DNA from: an uncultured Campylobacter sp.
GTDB lineage: Bacteria; Campylobacterota; Campylobacteria; Campylobacterales; Campylobacteraceae
Direction of reading: 5' to 3'
NCBI RefSeq assembly: GCF_937921625.1
Contig: NZ_CAKZTI010000047.1
Coordinates: 1-44,306 of the forward strand
DNA: 44,306 nt
The notes under the pieces were generated by a model, which ran no database searches, was not told the DNA's origin, and saw nothing but the letters and a program-made list of their open reading frames with translations. Shown one piece after another: positions 7,710 through 15,874 of this stretch. The translations under genes were made by a program, and so were the position numbers. Position 1 is the first letter of the stretch. Each line of letters starts with the position of its first letter.

Positions 7710-9041
7710 ATGGTCGAAAGATACGCAAGAAAAGAGATGTCTGAAAAATGGAGCTTGCAAGCCAAATACGACGCGTGGCTAAAAGTCGAGCTCGCGGCGG
7801 TTAAAGCGTGGAATAAGCTAGGTCTAATAAGTGACTGCGATAAAGATAAAATTCTACAAAACGCAAGCTTTAGGATCGAGCGGATAGATGAGATCGAAAA
7901 GACCACCAAGCACGACGTGATTGCATTTCTAACGAGCGTGAGTGAGAGCCTTGGGCAGGAGAGCCGCTTCGTGCATTACGGCATGACTAGCAGCGATTGC
8001 ATCGATACCGCCGTCGCGCTACAAATCAAAGAAAGCATGGAGCTTATCATTGAGGATGTGCAAAATTTAAAAGCCGCGATAAAATCTCAAGCCATGAAGC
8101 ATAAAATGACACTGATGGTCGGGCGCAGCCACGGTATCCACGGCGAGCCGATCACTTTCGGACTCGTGCTTGCGGTCTGGTATGATGAGATAAATCGCGC
8201 GCTAGAGCTTTTGCAACACGCAAAAAGCGTCATCAGCTACGGCAAAATAAGCGGTGCGATGGGGAATTTCGCCCACGCTCCACTAGAGCTGGAAGAGCTG
8301 GTGTGCGAATATCTAGGGCTAAAGCCCGCTCCCGCGTCCAATCAAGTCATCCAGCGCGATCGCTACGCGCAGGTAATGAGCGCACTTGCGATCCTGGCTT
8401 CCAGCTGCGAAAAGATCGCTATCGCAATCCGCCACTATCAACGCACCGAGGTTTATGAGGCGGAGGAATTTTTTAGCCCAGGTCAAAAGGGCAGCTCTGC
8501 GATGCCGCACAAACGAAATCCTGTGCTTAGCGAAAACGTAACGGGACTATGCCGTATGATCCGCAGCTTCGCAATACCCGCGATGGAGGACGTAGCGCTA
8601 TGGCACGAACGCGATATCAGCCATAGCTCGGTCGAGCGATTTATCCTCCCTGATGGCTTTATAACCGCCGATTTTATGCTAAATCGCTTGACGAGCTTGA
8701 TCGAAAAACTGCTCGTATATCCCGAAAATATGATGAGAAATCTAAATTTAACCGGTGGGCTCGTGTTTTCGCAGCGCGTACTGCTAGAACTGCCTAAACG
8801 AGGAGTTAGCAGAGAGGATGCTTATAAAATCGTGCAGCGTAATGCGATGAAGGTCTGGGCGGATCTGCAAGAGGGCAAAAAAGCTATAGATGAGCAAGGG
8901 CATAGCCTATTTTTACAAAATCTGCTCGCAGATACAAAGCTGCGAGAAAAGCTAAGCGAAAGCGAGATCAAAGAGTGCTTTGACTACGGATATTACACCA
9001 AAAACGTGGACGCGATTTTCGCTAGGGTTTTTGGCAAATAG
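7710..9041 (+). CDS. purB: Adenylosuccinate lyase
   Basis: PurB cleaves SAICAR to AICAR and adenylosuccinate to AMP, each releasing fumarate, in purine synthesis. The fumarase/aspartase signature GSSAMPHKRNP is present, as are YGMTSSDCIDTA and VGRSHGIHGEP with the catalytic histidine. The open frame extends upstream to 7473, but that part is antisense to the pseudouridine synthase gene. The ATG at 7710 gives the family N-terminus MVERYARKEMSEKW and has GAAAGG a few bases upstream. The resulting 443 residues are the normal size. Confidence 0.96.
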   Translation: MVERYARKEMSEKWSLQAKYDAWLKVELAAVKAWNKLGLISDCDKDKILQNASFRIERIDEIEKTTKHDVIAFLTSVSESLGQESRFVHYGMTSSDCIDTAVALQIKESMELIIEDVQNLKAAIKSQAMKHKMTLMVGRSHGIHGEPITFGLVLAVWYDEINRALELLQHAKSVISYGKISGAMGNFAHAPLELEELVCEYLGLKPAPASNQVIQRDRYAQVMSALAILASSCEKIAIAIRHYQRTEVYEAEEFFSPGQKGSSAMPHKRNPVLSENVTGLCRMIRSFAIPAMEDVALWHERDISHSSVERFILPDGFITADFMLNRLTSLIEKLLVYPENMMRNLNLTGGLVFSQRVLLELPKRGVSREDAYKIVQRNAMKVWADLQEGKKAIDEQGHSLFLQNLLADTKLREKLSESEIKECFDYGYYTKNVDAIFARVFGK

Positions 9042-9306
9042 CAGGCACGAAGACTTGCTATTTTAAAGCTCCGAACGGGCCTACAAAATATAGCGAAGCG
9101 GCTAGAAATTTATGTTTGCGCCGAAGCGCTTTAAAAAGAGCGATTGAAATTTTAAAATTTTGATAAAGATAAAATTTTAGTAAAAGCGTAGCGCTTGCGG
9201 ATTAATCTAGCATCTAAATCCGCACGACAGGCATCCACCACTTTTACTGCGAATTTTTCTACGGTTGCAACTAACCTTAAAATCGTAAAAATTTAATGCT
9301 TTAAAA

Positions 9307-9346
9307 CGGTAAAATTCTTAGGTGTAGTAGTTTTAGAATTTTACCG
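9307..9346. repeat. 12-bp perfect inverted repeat
   Basis: CGGTAAAATTCT (9307-9318) pairs perfectly with AGAATTTTACCG (9335-9346) over a 16-base loop. It lies about 270 bases downstream of purB. It could be a distant terminator or simply two inverted copies of the common intergenic word. Confidence 0.6.
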
Positions 9347-9791
9347 CAAAATTTAAGTGCTAATCCCGAAGATGTAAATGCGAGATTTCCATAAAGCAAA
9401 ATGGCATTTCTGCGCCGTACTCGAACTGGGGGTCGTGAGATATCCGAAGCAATTATGAAACAAATTTAAAGTGGCAAATGGAGACATTAATAAAATTCCG
9501 CTTTTTCAACTTGAGATTTTAACGATTCTTAGAAAAAAGCGGATTGAGTAAAATTTCATAAATTCCATCAATTTAAGAGCTTAGCAGATAGCACTAAAAA
9601 TAGGAAATTAAGCTTGTGTAATGATATTTTTAAAAATTTTAAAATTTTATACGCGTAAGCGGGTAAAATTTGACGTCTAATATCGGCAGCACCCTTGATT
9701 ATCATATAATTGCATCCGAATTGCTCGCAAATTTCGGATTAAACAATCCTGCCTGCGATTTGATGTCTAATAATTATTTGGAATTTAAAAC

Positions 9792-9821
9792 GGATGGAGC
9801 GGGAGTTCGTTCGCCCCATCC
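9792..9821 (-). terminator. Terminator of the outer-membrane protein gene
   Basis: GGATGGAGCG (9792-9801) pairs with CGCCCCATCC (9812-9821) with one mismatch and a ten-base loop. Read on the minus strand it is followed by GTTTTAAATT. It lies about 20 bases beyond the stop codon of the minus-strand gene ending at 9843. Confidence 0.75.
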
Positions 9822-9842
9822 TGCGCTAGCACGTTAGAATTT

Positions 9843-10472
9843 TTAGAATTTGAAGTTATATCCTAGATATAGCCCGTGGTTGGTTTCATATACTTTATCT
9901 AAGTCTTCATCTAGTTTGCTAGCCTTGTATCTCGTATAGTCCGCCTTGTAGCCAAACTCGATCTCGTTATGCTCATCAAAGCTATATAGCCCGCCCAGTC
10001 TTGCGCCAATGACCCAACCCGGTGCGGTCTTAGATGCGGAGCCGCTAGTGCCGTCAAAGTCGTTATAAGAATCTTTGTATTTCAAAAACGAAACCCCCGT
10101 ATATGCGCCCGCTACTAGCCTAAAGCCATTTGTAATCTCAGGCGTAAAATCCCCACCTACTAGCAGGCTATGTTTGCTCCACTCGTGCTTGAAATTTCCA
10201 TATTCATCACTGCCGCTTTTTGAAGTCTTGAAATCATACATATACTCGCCGTATACCCTAGCTATGTCAAAATCATAGCCGCCTTTAAAACCTATCGCAG
10301 CTTGCCCTTTACTGTCTTTATCTGTATCCGAATAATCCTCGTCCGTCCACTTAGAAGTAATGCTAGATTTAAATGAATAATCTCCCTCGATGCCTAAAAG
10401 TAAACCCTCGCTAGAGCCTACGCTAACGCAAGCCGCAGCGGCAAACGCCGCGATTAAAATTTTGTTTTTCAT
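9843..10472 (-). CDS. Outer-membrane beta-barrel protein (Opa/OmpA-barrel-like)
   Basis: A 209-residue secreted protein: MKNKILIAAFAAAACVSVGSS is a Sec signal peptide. The mature part alternates polar and hydrophobic residues in about eight strands (for example AAIGFKGGYDFD, ARVYGEYMYDF, FRLVAGAYTGVSF, WVIGARLGGLYSF, EIEFGYKADYTRY) and ends GLYLGYNFKF, with the terminal Phe required for BAM-dependent insertion. Charged Ser/Asp/Lys-rich segments between strands should be surface loops. Eight-stranded barrels of this size are often adhesins or porin-like proteins; the specific function is unknown. AAGGAGAAAAT precedes the ATG. The promoter lies about 120 bases upstream and carries a G8 homopolymer, so expression may be phase variable. 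Confidence 0.85.
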   Translation of the reverse strand: MKNKILIAAFAAAACVSVGSSEGLLLGIEGDYSFKSSITSKWTDEDYSDTDKDSKGQAAIGFKGGYDFDIARVYGEYMYDFKTSKSGSDEYGNFKHEWSKHSLLVGGDFTPEITNGFRLVAGAYTGVSFLKYKDSYNDFDGTSGSASKTAPGWVIGARLGGLYSFDEHNEIEFGYKADYTRYKASKLDEDLDKVYETNHGLYLGYNFKF

Positions 10473-10560
10473 ATTTTCTCCTTACAATTTATGATTTCAA
10501 GGCTTCTCGCCACAGCCGCTCTTACCGTTTTATAACTTACGATCTTTGAGCCTCCTCCAC

Positions 10561-10580
10561 CGGATTCGCTTACAAATCCG
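10561..10580 (-). promoter_or_regulatory. Short hairpin in the outer-membrane gene leader
   Basis: CGGATT (10561-10566) and AATCCG (10575-10580) are complementary with an eight-base loop, within the predicted 5' untranslated leader of the minus-strand gene. The role is unknown. Confidence 0.35.
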
Positions 10581-10594
10581 TTTAAAATTTGTTG

Positions 10595-10612
10595 ATTATA
10601 ATAGCCCCCCCC
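10595..10612 (-). promoter_or_regulatory. Promoter with G8 tract beside the -10 box
   Basis: On the minus strand a run of eight G (complement of C8 at 10605-10612) is followed by CTAT and then TATAAT (complement of 10595-10600). The homopolymer therefore sits in the spacer just upstream of the -10 box. G/C homopolymers of eight or more are the classic slippage-prone tracts of Campylobacter and Helicobacter. A change in length would alter promoter spacing for the outer-membrane protein gene. Confidence 0.7.
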
Positions 10613-10646
10613 ACTTAAATTTCGATAAATTTTTGAGGTAAGACGC

Positions 10647-10724
10647 AGAATTTTATCTCACTCGCCTTGCATAAAATTTTATCTCGTTTGCTAAGGACAG
10701 AATTCTATCTCGATTGCCTAGATG
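10647..10724. repeat. Three 26-bp imperfect tandem repeats
   Basis: The cores AGAATTTTATCTC (10647), AAAATTTTATCTC (10673) and AGAATTCTATCTC (10699) are spaced exactly 26 bases apart, and the remaining halves share TTGC-like sequence. They lie upstream of the G8 promoter on the minus strand, at about -50 to -130 of its expected start. Confidence 0.75.
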
Positions 10725-10843
10725 AAATTCGACGAAATTCTACACCGCCTCCCTTGAGCAGTTAGCAAATTTAAATGCCGGGTGTCATTAAAAAATAATC
10801 TGTGATGAAATTTAAAGCGCTTACTTAGTTGTTCGTTTTTATC

Positions 10844-10849
10844 TATAAT
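10844..10849 (+). promoter_or_regulatory. Probable -10 box for the dicarboxylate transporter
   Basis: TATAAT in CTATAATT after a T-rich stretch. It lies about 140 bases upstream of the ATG, implying a long leader that includes the hairpin at 10870-10900. Confidence 0.5.
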
Positions 10850-10869
10850 TTAAAATTTACACACGAGAT

Positions 10870-10900
10870 AAGTGCCATGTTACCGATAGTAACTGCACTT
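10870..10900 (+). promoter_or_regulatory. Two-part hairpin in the transporter leader
   Basis: AAGTGC pairs with GCACTT, and inside it GTTAC pairs with GTAAC, giving a near-continuous stem followed by TTTT. It resembles an attenuator or terminator located between promoter and gene. Gene control by it is inference. Confidence 0.5.
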
Positions 10901-10987
10901 TTAAAAATTTAAGACGATTTGATTTGGAATTTATAAAATTCCCGCCTCATTTTTGTATCATAAGCCAAATCCAAAAAAGGAGTATCT

Positions 10988-12460
10988 ATGGAAGAACACA
11001 AAGTGGAGTTACGCAACTCCCGCTTACAAGGGCCGCTAGACTCAGACGTAGACGAGCTGGGTTTAGACAGGCTCACCGACACCGTGCCGTTTCCTAAGCG
11101 CGGCGTCATCATTATGGCGATTGCCGCTGCAGTGGGCTTTGCTCTATATGCCGCGTTACCATTTGAGCCCAATGTCAAAAAAGGCCTTGCGCTGCTTGCT
11201 TTTATCGCGATTATGTGGCTTACAGAGGCCGTGCATATCACGGTAACCGCACTTATGGTGCCAGTGCTTGCGGTAGCTATCGGACTTGGTAAATTCGCTA
11301 AAGATGGCACTTTCACGGCTGCCACCATCAAAAGCACGCTTGCAAATTTTGCAAACCCTACGATCTTTACCTTTTTCGGCGGTTTTGCTCTGGCAACGGC
11401 TCTGCATATGCAAAAGCTCGATAAAAAGATCGCGATGTGGCTAATCGCCCGCGCAGGCGGTCGCTTGGGTGTAGCTGCGATTTTAATCTGCCTTGCTACG
11501 GCGATCCTTTCGATGTGGGTTTCAAACACCGCAACTGCTGCGATGATGCTTCCGATCGCGCTTGGAATTTGCGCCAACATGGACGAGAGCAAAGATCGCG
11601 GCACGCTTGTGTTTTTGCTTTTAGGCATCGCGTATTCTGCAAGCATCGGAGGTCTGGGCACGCTCGTGGGATCTCCGCCAAATTTAATCGTGGCTCAAGC
11701 CTTGCACTACAGCTTCGCGGACTGGATGAAGGTAGGTTTGCCGCTAATGTGCGTGATGCTACCGATAATGCTTGTGGTGCTTTATATAATTTTCAAGCCG
11801 AATTTAAGCCATAAAATAGAGATGGATCTGGAGCATATCCCTTGGACGCGCGAGCGCATTATTACTATCGTCGTATTTGCTCTAACAGCGCTTGGCTGGA
11901 TATTTTCAAAGCAAATTTCAGCCCTTGTGGGCTTTAAAGTGGACGATGCTTACGTCGCTATCTGCTCGGCAGTCGTAATCGTCATACTAGGACTTGCCAA
12001 GTGGCACGACATCGCCGAAAATACCGAGTGGGGCGTATTGCTACTTTTCGGCGGCGGACTTACTCTAAGTGCTGTTTTGGGCGATTCGGGAGCCTCTAAG
12101 GTACTGGGCGATCTAGTCGCGCACACTTTCGGCGGAGCACCTACCTACGTAATACTGCTTGTAACAGCGATCTTTATCATCTGCCTAACGGAATTTACCA
12201 GCAATACCGCCTCTGCTGCGCTTTTAGTGCCTGTGTTTGCGGGAGTAGCGGCTCAGATGGGGCTACCGAAAGAAACTCTTACGATTATCATCGGCGTAGG
12301 CGCGAGCTGCGCTTTCGTAATGCCGGTAGCGACGCCGCCGAATGCTTTGGTTTTCGGCACGGGACGTATCCGTCAGATAGAGATGGTGCGAAGCGGCGGA
12401 ATTTTAGCAGTGGTTTCTGCGATTTTAGTTTCGGGTTACGCGTATATTTTTTACTCGTAA
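10988..12460 (+). CDS. DASS/SLC13-family sodium:anion symporter
   Basis: An inner-membrane carrier of the divalent anion:Na+ symporter family, which imports dicarboxylates, citrate or sulfate with sodium. The 490 residues contain about a dozen hydrophobic segments after a ~35-residue hydrophilic N-terminus. The two family SNT sites are visible: SMWVSNTATAAMMLP in the first half and EFTSNTASAALLVP in the second; in VcINDY these bind substrate and sodium. AAAAGGAGTATCT precedes the ATG. The substrate cannot be decided from sequence; a C4-dicarboxylate fits an organism respiring and fermenting organic acids. The hydrophilic N-terminal extension has no recognised domain. Confidence 0.9.
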   Translation: MEEHKVELRNSRLQGPLDSDVDELGLDRLTDTVPFPKRGVIIMAIAAAVGFALYAALPFEPNVKKGLALLAFIAIMWLTEAVHITVTALMVPVLAVAIGLGKFAKDGTFTAATIKSTLANFANPTIFTFFGGFALATALHMQKLDKKIAMWLIARAGGRLGVAAILICLATAILSMWVSNTATAAMMLPIALGICANMDESKDRGTLVFLLLGIAYSASIGGLGTLVGSPPNLIVAQALHYSFADWMKVGLPLMCVMLPIMLVVLYIIFKPNLSHKIEMDLEHIPWTRERIITIVVFALTALGWIFSKQISALVGFKVDDAYVAICSAVVIVILGLAKWHDIAENTEWGVLLLFGGGLTLSAVLGDSGASKVLGDLVAHTFGGAPTYVILLVTAIFIICLTEFTSNTASAALLVPVFAGVAAQMGLPKETLTIIIGVGASCAFVMPVATPPNALVFGTGRIRQIEMVRSGGILAVVSAILVSGYAYIFYS

Positions 12461-12478
12461 AATTCCGTCAAAATTCTA

Positions 12479-12502
12479 TAGTCCGGGTATCTACTCGGAC
12501 TA
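12479..12502 (+). terminator. Possible terminator after the symporter gene
   Basis: TAGTCCG (12479-12485) pairs with CGGACTA (12496-12502), followed by AT-rich DNA without a strong T run. It sits about 20 bases after the stop codon. Confidence 0.5.
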
Positions 12503-12593
12503 AATATATTTATGAGATATATTTTTAAACTCCTAAATTTTCGGAATCTTTATAAAAAAATTCTAATTTAATACTATTTTAATCAGTTATCTG

Positions 12594-12599
12594 TATAAT
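12594..12599 (+). promoter_or_regulatory. Probable -10 box of the cysteine ABC operon
   Basis: TATAAT in CTGTATAATACG, about 28 bases before the first permease ATG and after AT-rich DNA. It is the only promoter-like element seen for the four-gene operon. Confidence 0.65.
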
Positions 12600-12626
12600 A
12601 CGCATATCTTACGGAAAGAAGAATTT

Positions 12627-13280
12627 ATGGATTTTGATTTTATAGCCAAATTTAGCCCGATGTTCGTAAAGGCGGGTATTTTAACGCTGAAGCTCGCATT
12701 TTACGGGATTCTACTATCCATCATCATCGGCTTTATCTGCACGCTAATAAAATATAAAAGGGTACCTCTGCTAAGTCCGCTTGTAAACGCATATATCGAG
12801 CTATCTCGCAACACTCCGCTTTTAATTCAGCTATTTTTTCTATACTACGGCCTGCCGAAGCTAGGCATTCAAATTTCAGGCTTTACCTGCGCGATTGTAG
12901 GTCTTGCGTTTTTGGGCGGAAGCTATATGAGCGAGAGCTTTAGGCTTGGTTTTGAGGCGATAAAAAAATCCCAGATTGAAAGCGCGATGAGCCTCGGTCT
13001 TAGCGAAGCACAGATAGTGTTTTACGTCGTGCTGCCGCGCGCTTTTGCGATCGCCCTACCCTCCATCAGCGCAAACATAATCTTTCTGCTTAAAGAAACC
13101 TCGATCGTTAGCATCGTAGCACTCGCCGATCTCGTTTATGCCGCAAAGGACGTGATCGGATTGTATTACAAGACGAACGAGGCGCTATTTATGTTAAGCA
13201 TTTCGTATCTGATCATAATCCTGCCGCTTTCGCTCGCGCTTACGCTGCTTGAAAAGCGCCTTGCGTATATGAGAGGCTAG
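12627..13280 (+). CDS. Polar amino-acid ABC transporter permease 1
   Basis: A HisM/GlnP-type inner-membrane permease of 217 residues with about five membrane segments. The EAA loop that contacts the ATPase is ESAMSLGLSEAQIVFYVVLPRAF. The N-terminal LSRNTPLLIQLFFLYYGLP is highly characteristic of polar amino-acid permeases. It is the first gene of a four-gene operon. The next permease starts two bases after its stop, and a CjaA-type cysteine-binding lipoprotein closes the operon, so cysteine or cystine is the likely substrate. Confidence 0.92.
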   Translation: MDFDFIAKFSPMFVKAGILTLKLAFYGILLSIIIGFICTLIKYKRVPLLSPLVNAYIELSRNTPLLIQLFFLYYGLPKLGIQISGFTCAIVGLAFLGGSYMSESFRLGFEAIKKSQIESAMSLGLSEAQIVFYVVLPRAFAIALPSISANIIFLLKETSIVSIVALADLVYAAKDVIGLYYKTNEALFMLSISYLIIILPLSLALTLLEKRLAYMRG

Positions 13281-13282
13281 CG

Positions 13283-13939
13283 ATGGAACTATTCAGCGGC
13301 GAAAATTTAATCAGGCTTCTTGGCGGGCTCGGGGTCACGCTGCAAATCGCGCTCATTTCAATCGCGGTTTCGCTCGCTCTAGGCTTGGTACTTGGAATTT
13401 TAATGGCCTCTGGGCGCAGAGCCTTATACATCCCGCTTAAAATTTGCCTAGAGATCGTGCGTATCATGCCGCCCATCGTTTGGCTATTTATCGTGTATTT
13501 CGGCGCGAGTAAGGCATTTGGCATCCACATCTCAAATATCGCGGCTTCGATCATCGTCTTTAGCATCTGGGGCGTTTTTGAGATGATGGATCTAGTGCGC
13601 GGCGCCGTACTTAGCATACCCAAGCATCAGTTCGAAAGCGCCGAAGCGCTCGCATTTAGCAGATCTCAAATTTATCTCTACGTCATCCTGCCGCTTGCGA
13701 TGAGGCGCCTGGTGCCCGCAACGATAAATTTATTCAGCAGGATGATAAAAACAACCTCGATCGCCGTACTAATCGGCGTCATAGAGCTCGTCAAGGTCGG
13801 ACAGCAGATCATCGAAGTGAATGTCTTCCGCGACAATTACGCGCCGCTAATCATCTACGGAGCGATATTTTTCGTATATTTTTTGATCTGCTATCCGATC
13901 TCGGCGCTTTCGAAAAAACTAGAAAACAGGTGGAGCTGA
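13283..13939 (+). CDS. Polar amino-acid ABC transporter permease 2
   Basis: Second HisQ/HisM-family permease, 218 residues. Family features are LEIVRIMPPIVWLFIVYFG and an EAA loop FESAEALAFSRSQIYLYVILPLAM. Together with the preceding gene it should form the heterodimeric channel. It begins two bases after permease 1 ends, and its stop TGA overlaps the ATG of the ATPase gene (TGATG), so translation is probably coupled. Confidence 0.92.
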   Translation: MELFSGENLIRLLGGLGVTLQIALISIAVSLALGLVLGILMASGRRALYIPLKICLEIVRIMPPIVWLFIVYFGASKAFGIHISNIAASIIVFSIWGVFEMMDLVRGAVLSIPKHQFESAEALAFSRSQIYLYVILPLAMRRLVPATINLFSRMIKTTSIAVLIGVIELVKVGQQIIEVNVFRDNYAPLIIYGAIFFVYFLICYPISALSKKLENRWS

Positions 13940-14676
13940 TGGAAATTTTAAAAATCGACAAAGTTAATAAATTTTATGGCGAGCTGCACGCGCTAAAGGA
14001 CGTCAGTCTTAGCGTCGCGCAGGGCGAGGTCGTTGTGATCTTAGGCCCTAGCGGCTGTGGAAAAAGCACCCTACTTCGCACGATCAACGGGTTAGAGCCG
14101 GTACAAAGCGGAAATTTTATAATCGAGGGCGAGCGGATCGATCAAAATTTTAAAGAGTGGCGCAGAATTCGTCAAAAGATCGGCATGGTCTTTCAAAGCT
14201 ACGAGCTCTTCGACCACTTAAATGTGCTACATAATATAATCCTAGGTCCCGTGAAAGTCCAAGGCGTACCGCGCGAGCAAGCTGTAGAGCTAGCCAGGCA
14301 TTGGCTCAAAATCGTAGGACTAGAAAATAAAGAGCGAGCCTACCCCAAAGAGCTTAGCGGCGGGCAGAAGCAACGCATCGCGATCGTGCGAAGCCTGGTG
14401 ATGAAGCCGAAGATCATGCTTTTTGACGAGGTTACCGCAGCACTTGATCCCGAGATCGTGCGCGAGGTGCTCGACGTAATGCTAAATCTCGCCAAAGAGG
14501 GACAGACGATGCTAATCGTAACGCACGAGATGGGCTTTGCGCGCGCCGTAGCCGATCGCATAGTTTTTATGGATGAGGGAAGCATCGTGGAGATTAACGA
14601 GCCGGAGGCGTTCTTTACCACGCCGAAGAGCGAGCGCGCGAAGAAATTTTTAAATATGTTCGAATTTAAAAAATAA
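13939..14676 (+). CDS. Amino-acid ABC transporter ATP-binding protein
   Basis: A GlnQ/HisP-type ATPase powering the transporter. Walker A is GPSGCGKST, the signature is LSGGQKQRIAIVRSL, Walker B is IMLFDEVTAALDPE and the switch His is in IVTHEMGF. I chose the ATG at 13939, which overlaps the previous stop and has AGGTGGAG upstream, giving 245 residues beginning MEILKIDKVNKFYGE. A GTG nine bases earlier is also in frame. The closest named relative by context is the PebC/GlnQ group of Campylobacter. Confidence 0.94.
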   Translation: MEILKIDKVNKFYGELHALKDVSLSVAQGEVVVILGPSGCGKSTLLRTINGLEPVQSGNFIIEGERIDQNFKEWRRIRQKIGMVFQSYELFDHLNVLHNIILGPVKVQGVPREQAVELARHWLKIVGLENKERAYPKELSGGQKQRIAIVRSLVMKPKIMLFDEVTAALDPEIVREVLDVMLNLAKEGQTMLIVTHEMGFARAVADRIVFMDEGSIVEINEPEAFFTTPKSERAKKFLNMFEFKK

Positions 14677-14696
14677 ATTTTAATAAAGGAGAAAAG

Positions 14697-15557
14697 ATGA
14701 AAAAAACGCTAAGCACGCTTTTTATCTTAGGTGCGTTATTTTTCGCAGGTTGCAACGACGAGGGCAAAGGCTCCTCAAATTCCGCGCAAAGTTCCGCCGC
14801 GCCGCAAAGTTATATCGACGGGATTAAAAAGCGCGGTGTAGTAAAGATCGCGGTTTTCGGCGATAAGCCGCCGTTTGGTTATATCGACGAGACGGGTAAA
14901 AACGCGGGATATGACGTGTATTTTGCAAAACGCATCGCAAAGGAGCTCTTAGGCGATGAGAGCAAGGTGCAGTTCGTGCTCGTAGAGGCCGCCAATCGCG
15001 CGGAATTTTTGGCGTCGGATAAGGTCGATATCACGCTTGCAAATTTTACCGTCACGCCGGAGCGTAAGGAGGTCGTGGATTTCACACTGCCGTATATGAA
15101 GGTAGCCCTCGGCGTTGCAAGCCCAAATGGCGATATCACCGATGTTTCACAGCTTAAGGATAAAACGCTTTTAATCAACAAAGGCACGACCGCGGATCTG
15201 TATTTTACGAAAAACCATCCCGAGATCAAGCTTTTAAAATTTGACCAAAATACTGAGACTTTCGGTGCGATGCTGGACGGCAGGGGCGATGCGATCGCGC
15301 ATGATAATACGCTTTTGTTTGCATGGACGAAATCGAACCCGGGCTTTAAAGTGGGTATCCGCTCGCTGGGCGATCAGGACGTCATCGCGCCTGCGGTCAA
15401 AAAGGGCAACGACGAGCTTCGCAAATGGCTTGACGATCTAATCGTGAAACTCGCGGACGAGAAATTTTTCCACGCCGACTACGACGCGACGCTAGCGCCT
15501 GTTTACGGCGACGACATCAAGGCTGATGACGTCGTAATCGAGGGCGGGAAGCTATAA
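14697..15557 (+). CDS. cjaA: CjaA-type cysteine-binding lipoprotein
   Basis: Solute-binding component of the operon. Residues 1-19 form a lipoprotein signal with lipobox FAGC, so Cys19 is lipidated. The mature protein starts with a short Ser/Ala linker and then the type 3 binding-protein fold. Blocks such as VFGDKPPFGYIDE, FVLVEAANRAEFL, DKTLLINKGTTADLYF, FDQNTETFGAM, DVIAPAVKKG and the C-terminal KADDVVIEGGK match the C. jejuni CjaA (Cj0982c) sequence as I know it. CjaA binds cysteine with high affinity and is a surface antigen. AAGGAG precedes the ATG, 20 bases after the ATPase stop. Unlike C. jejuni, where from memory cjaA is not beside its permeases, here the whole transporter is together. 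Confidence 0.92.
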   Translation: MKKTLSTLFILGALFFAGCNDEGKGSSNSAQSSAAPQSYIDGIKKRGVVKIAVFGDKPPFGYIDETGKNAGYDVYFAKRIAKELLGDESKVQFVLVEAANRAEFLASDKVDITLANFTVTPERKEVVDFTLPYMKVALGVASPNGDITDVSQLKDKTLLINKGTTADLYFTKNHPEIKLLKFDQNTETFGAMLDGRGDAIAHDNTLLFAWTKSNPGFKVGIRSLGDQDVIAPAVKKGNDELRKWLDDLIVKLADEKFFHADYDATLAPVYGDDIKADDVVIEGGKL

Positions 15558-15580
15558 ATTTAGATTCGCCGTCTAGTTTA

Positions 15581-15605
15581 GCGGGGCAATCTTACTAAGC
15601 CCCGC
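15581..15605 (+). terminator. Likely terminator of the cysteine transporter operon
   Basis: GCGGGGC (15581-15587) pairs perfectly with GCCCCGC (15599-15605), 24 bases after the cjaA stop. There is no T run, so it may act with Rho or as an mRNA-end stabiliser. Confidence 0.55.
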
Positions 15606-15836
15606 AAGCTCGCAGCGACGCTGGCGTTGTAGCTTTACCAAAACGGCGTCCATAAACGCCCATAGGCGGCGAGCGCTTTTATAAGCTAGCTAAATTTATC
15701 GATCTAGCGGCAAAGTTTTGCTCTCGCACGACAAATTTAGCCGAGCCAAAATGCAGCCTAGCGCGGATCGTCGCGGCAAAATTTAAGTCGCGCGCGGCGG
15801 CATAAAATTTCAAGCGATAGTAGAATTCTAACACAA

Positions 15837-15874
15837 ACTGCTCGTGCGATAAAAATTTATATCGCACGAGCAGT
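15837..15874. repeat. Perfect 15-bp inverted repeat
   Basis: ACTGCTCGTGCGATA (15837-15851) is exactly complementary to 15860-15874 with an eight-base AT loop. It is about 270 bases beyond the stop of the minus-strand DUF3137 gene and about 280 beyond cjaA. A bidirectional terminator between convergent genes is the simplest reading. Confidence 0.75.

Larger units (their letters stand above)
9042..9842. other. 801-base gap rich in AT words, no gene
   Basis: No coding frame is supported. The stretch contains many AAATTTTA and AAAATTC words, an inverted repeat at 9307-9346 and, at its right end, the terminator of the outer-membrane protein gene. Confidence 0.55.
10473..10987. other. Divergent intergenic region with regulatory elements
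   Basis: These 515 bases hold the leader, G8 promoter and tandem repeats of the minus-strand outer-membrane gene, and the -10 box (10844-10849) and leader hairpin (10870-10900) of the plus-strand symporter gene. No additional coding frame is supported. Confidence 0.7.

Noticed and set aside
9042..9842. Possible tRNA or CRISPR in the large gaps
   Set aside because: No cloverleaf with a T-loop consensus and no regularly spaced identical repeats with unique spacers were found in any gap.
10909..11661. 250-codon minus-strand frame
   Set aside because: It lies antisense to the SLC13-type symporter gene, which has clear family motifs; the Ala/Ser/Pro-rich translation is an antisense artefact.
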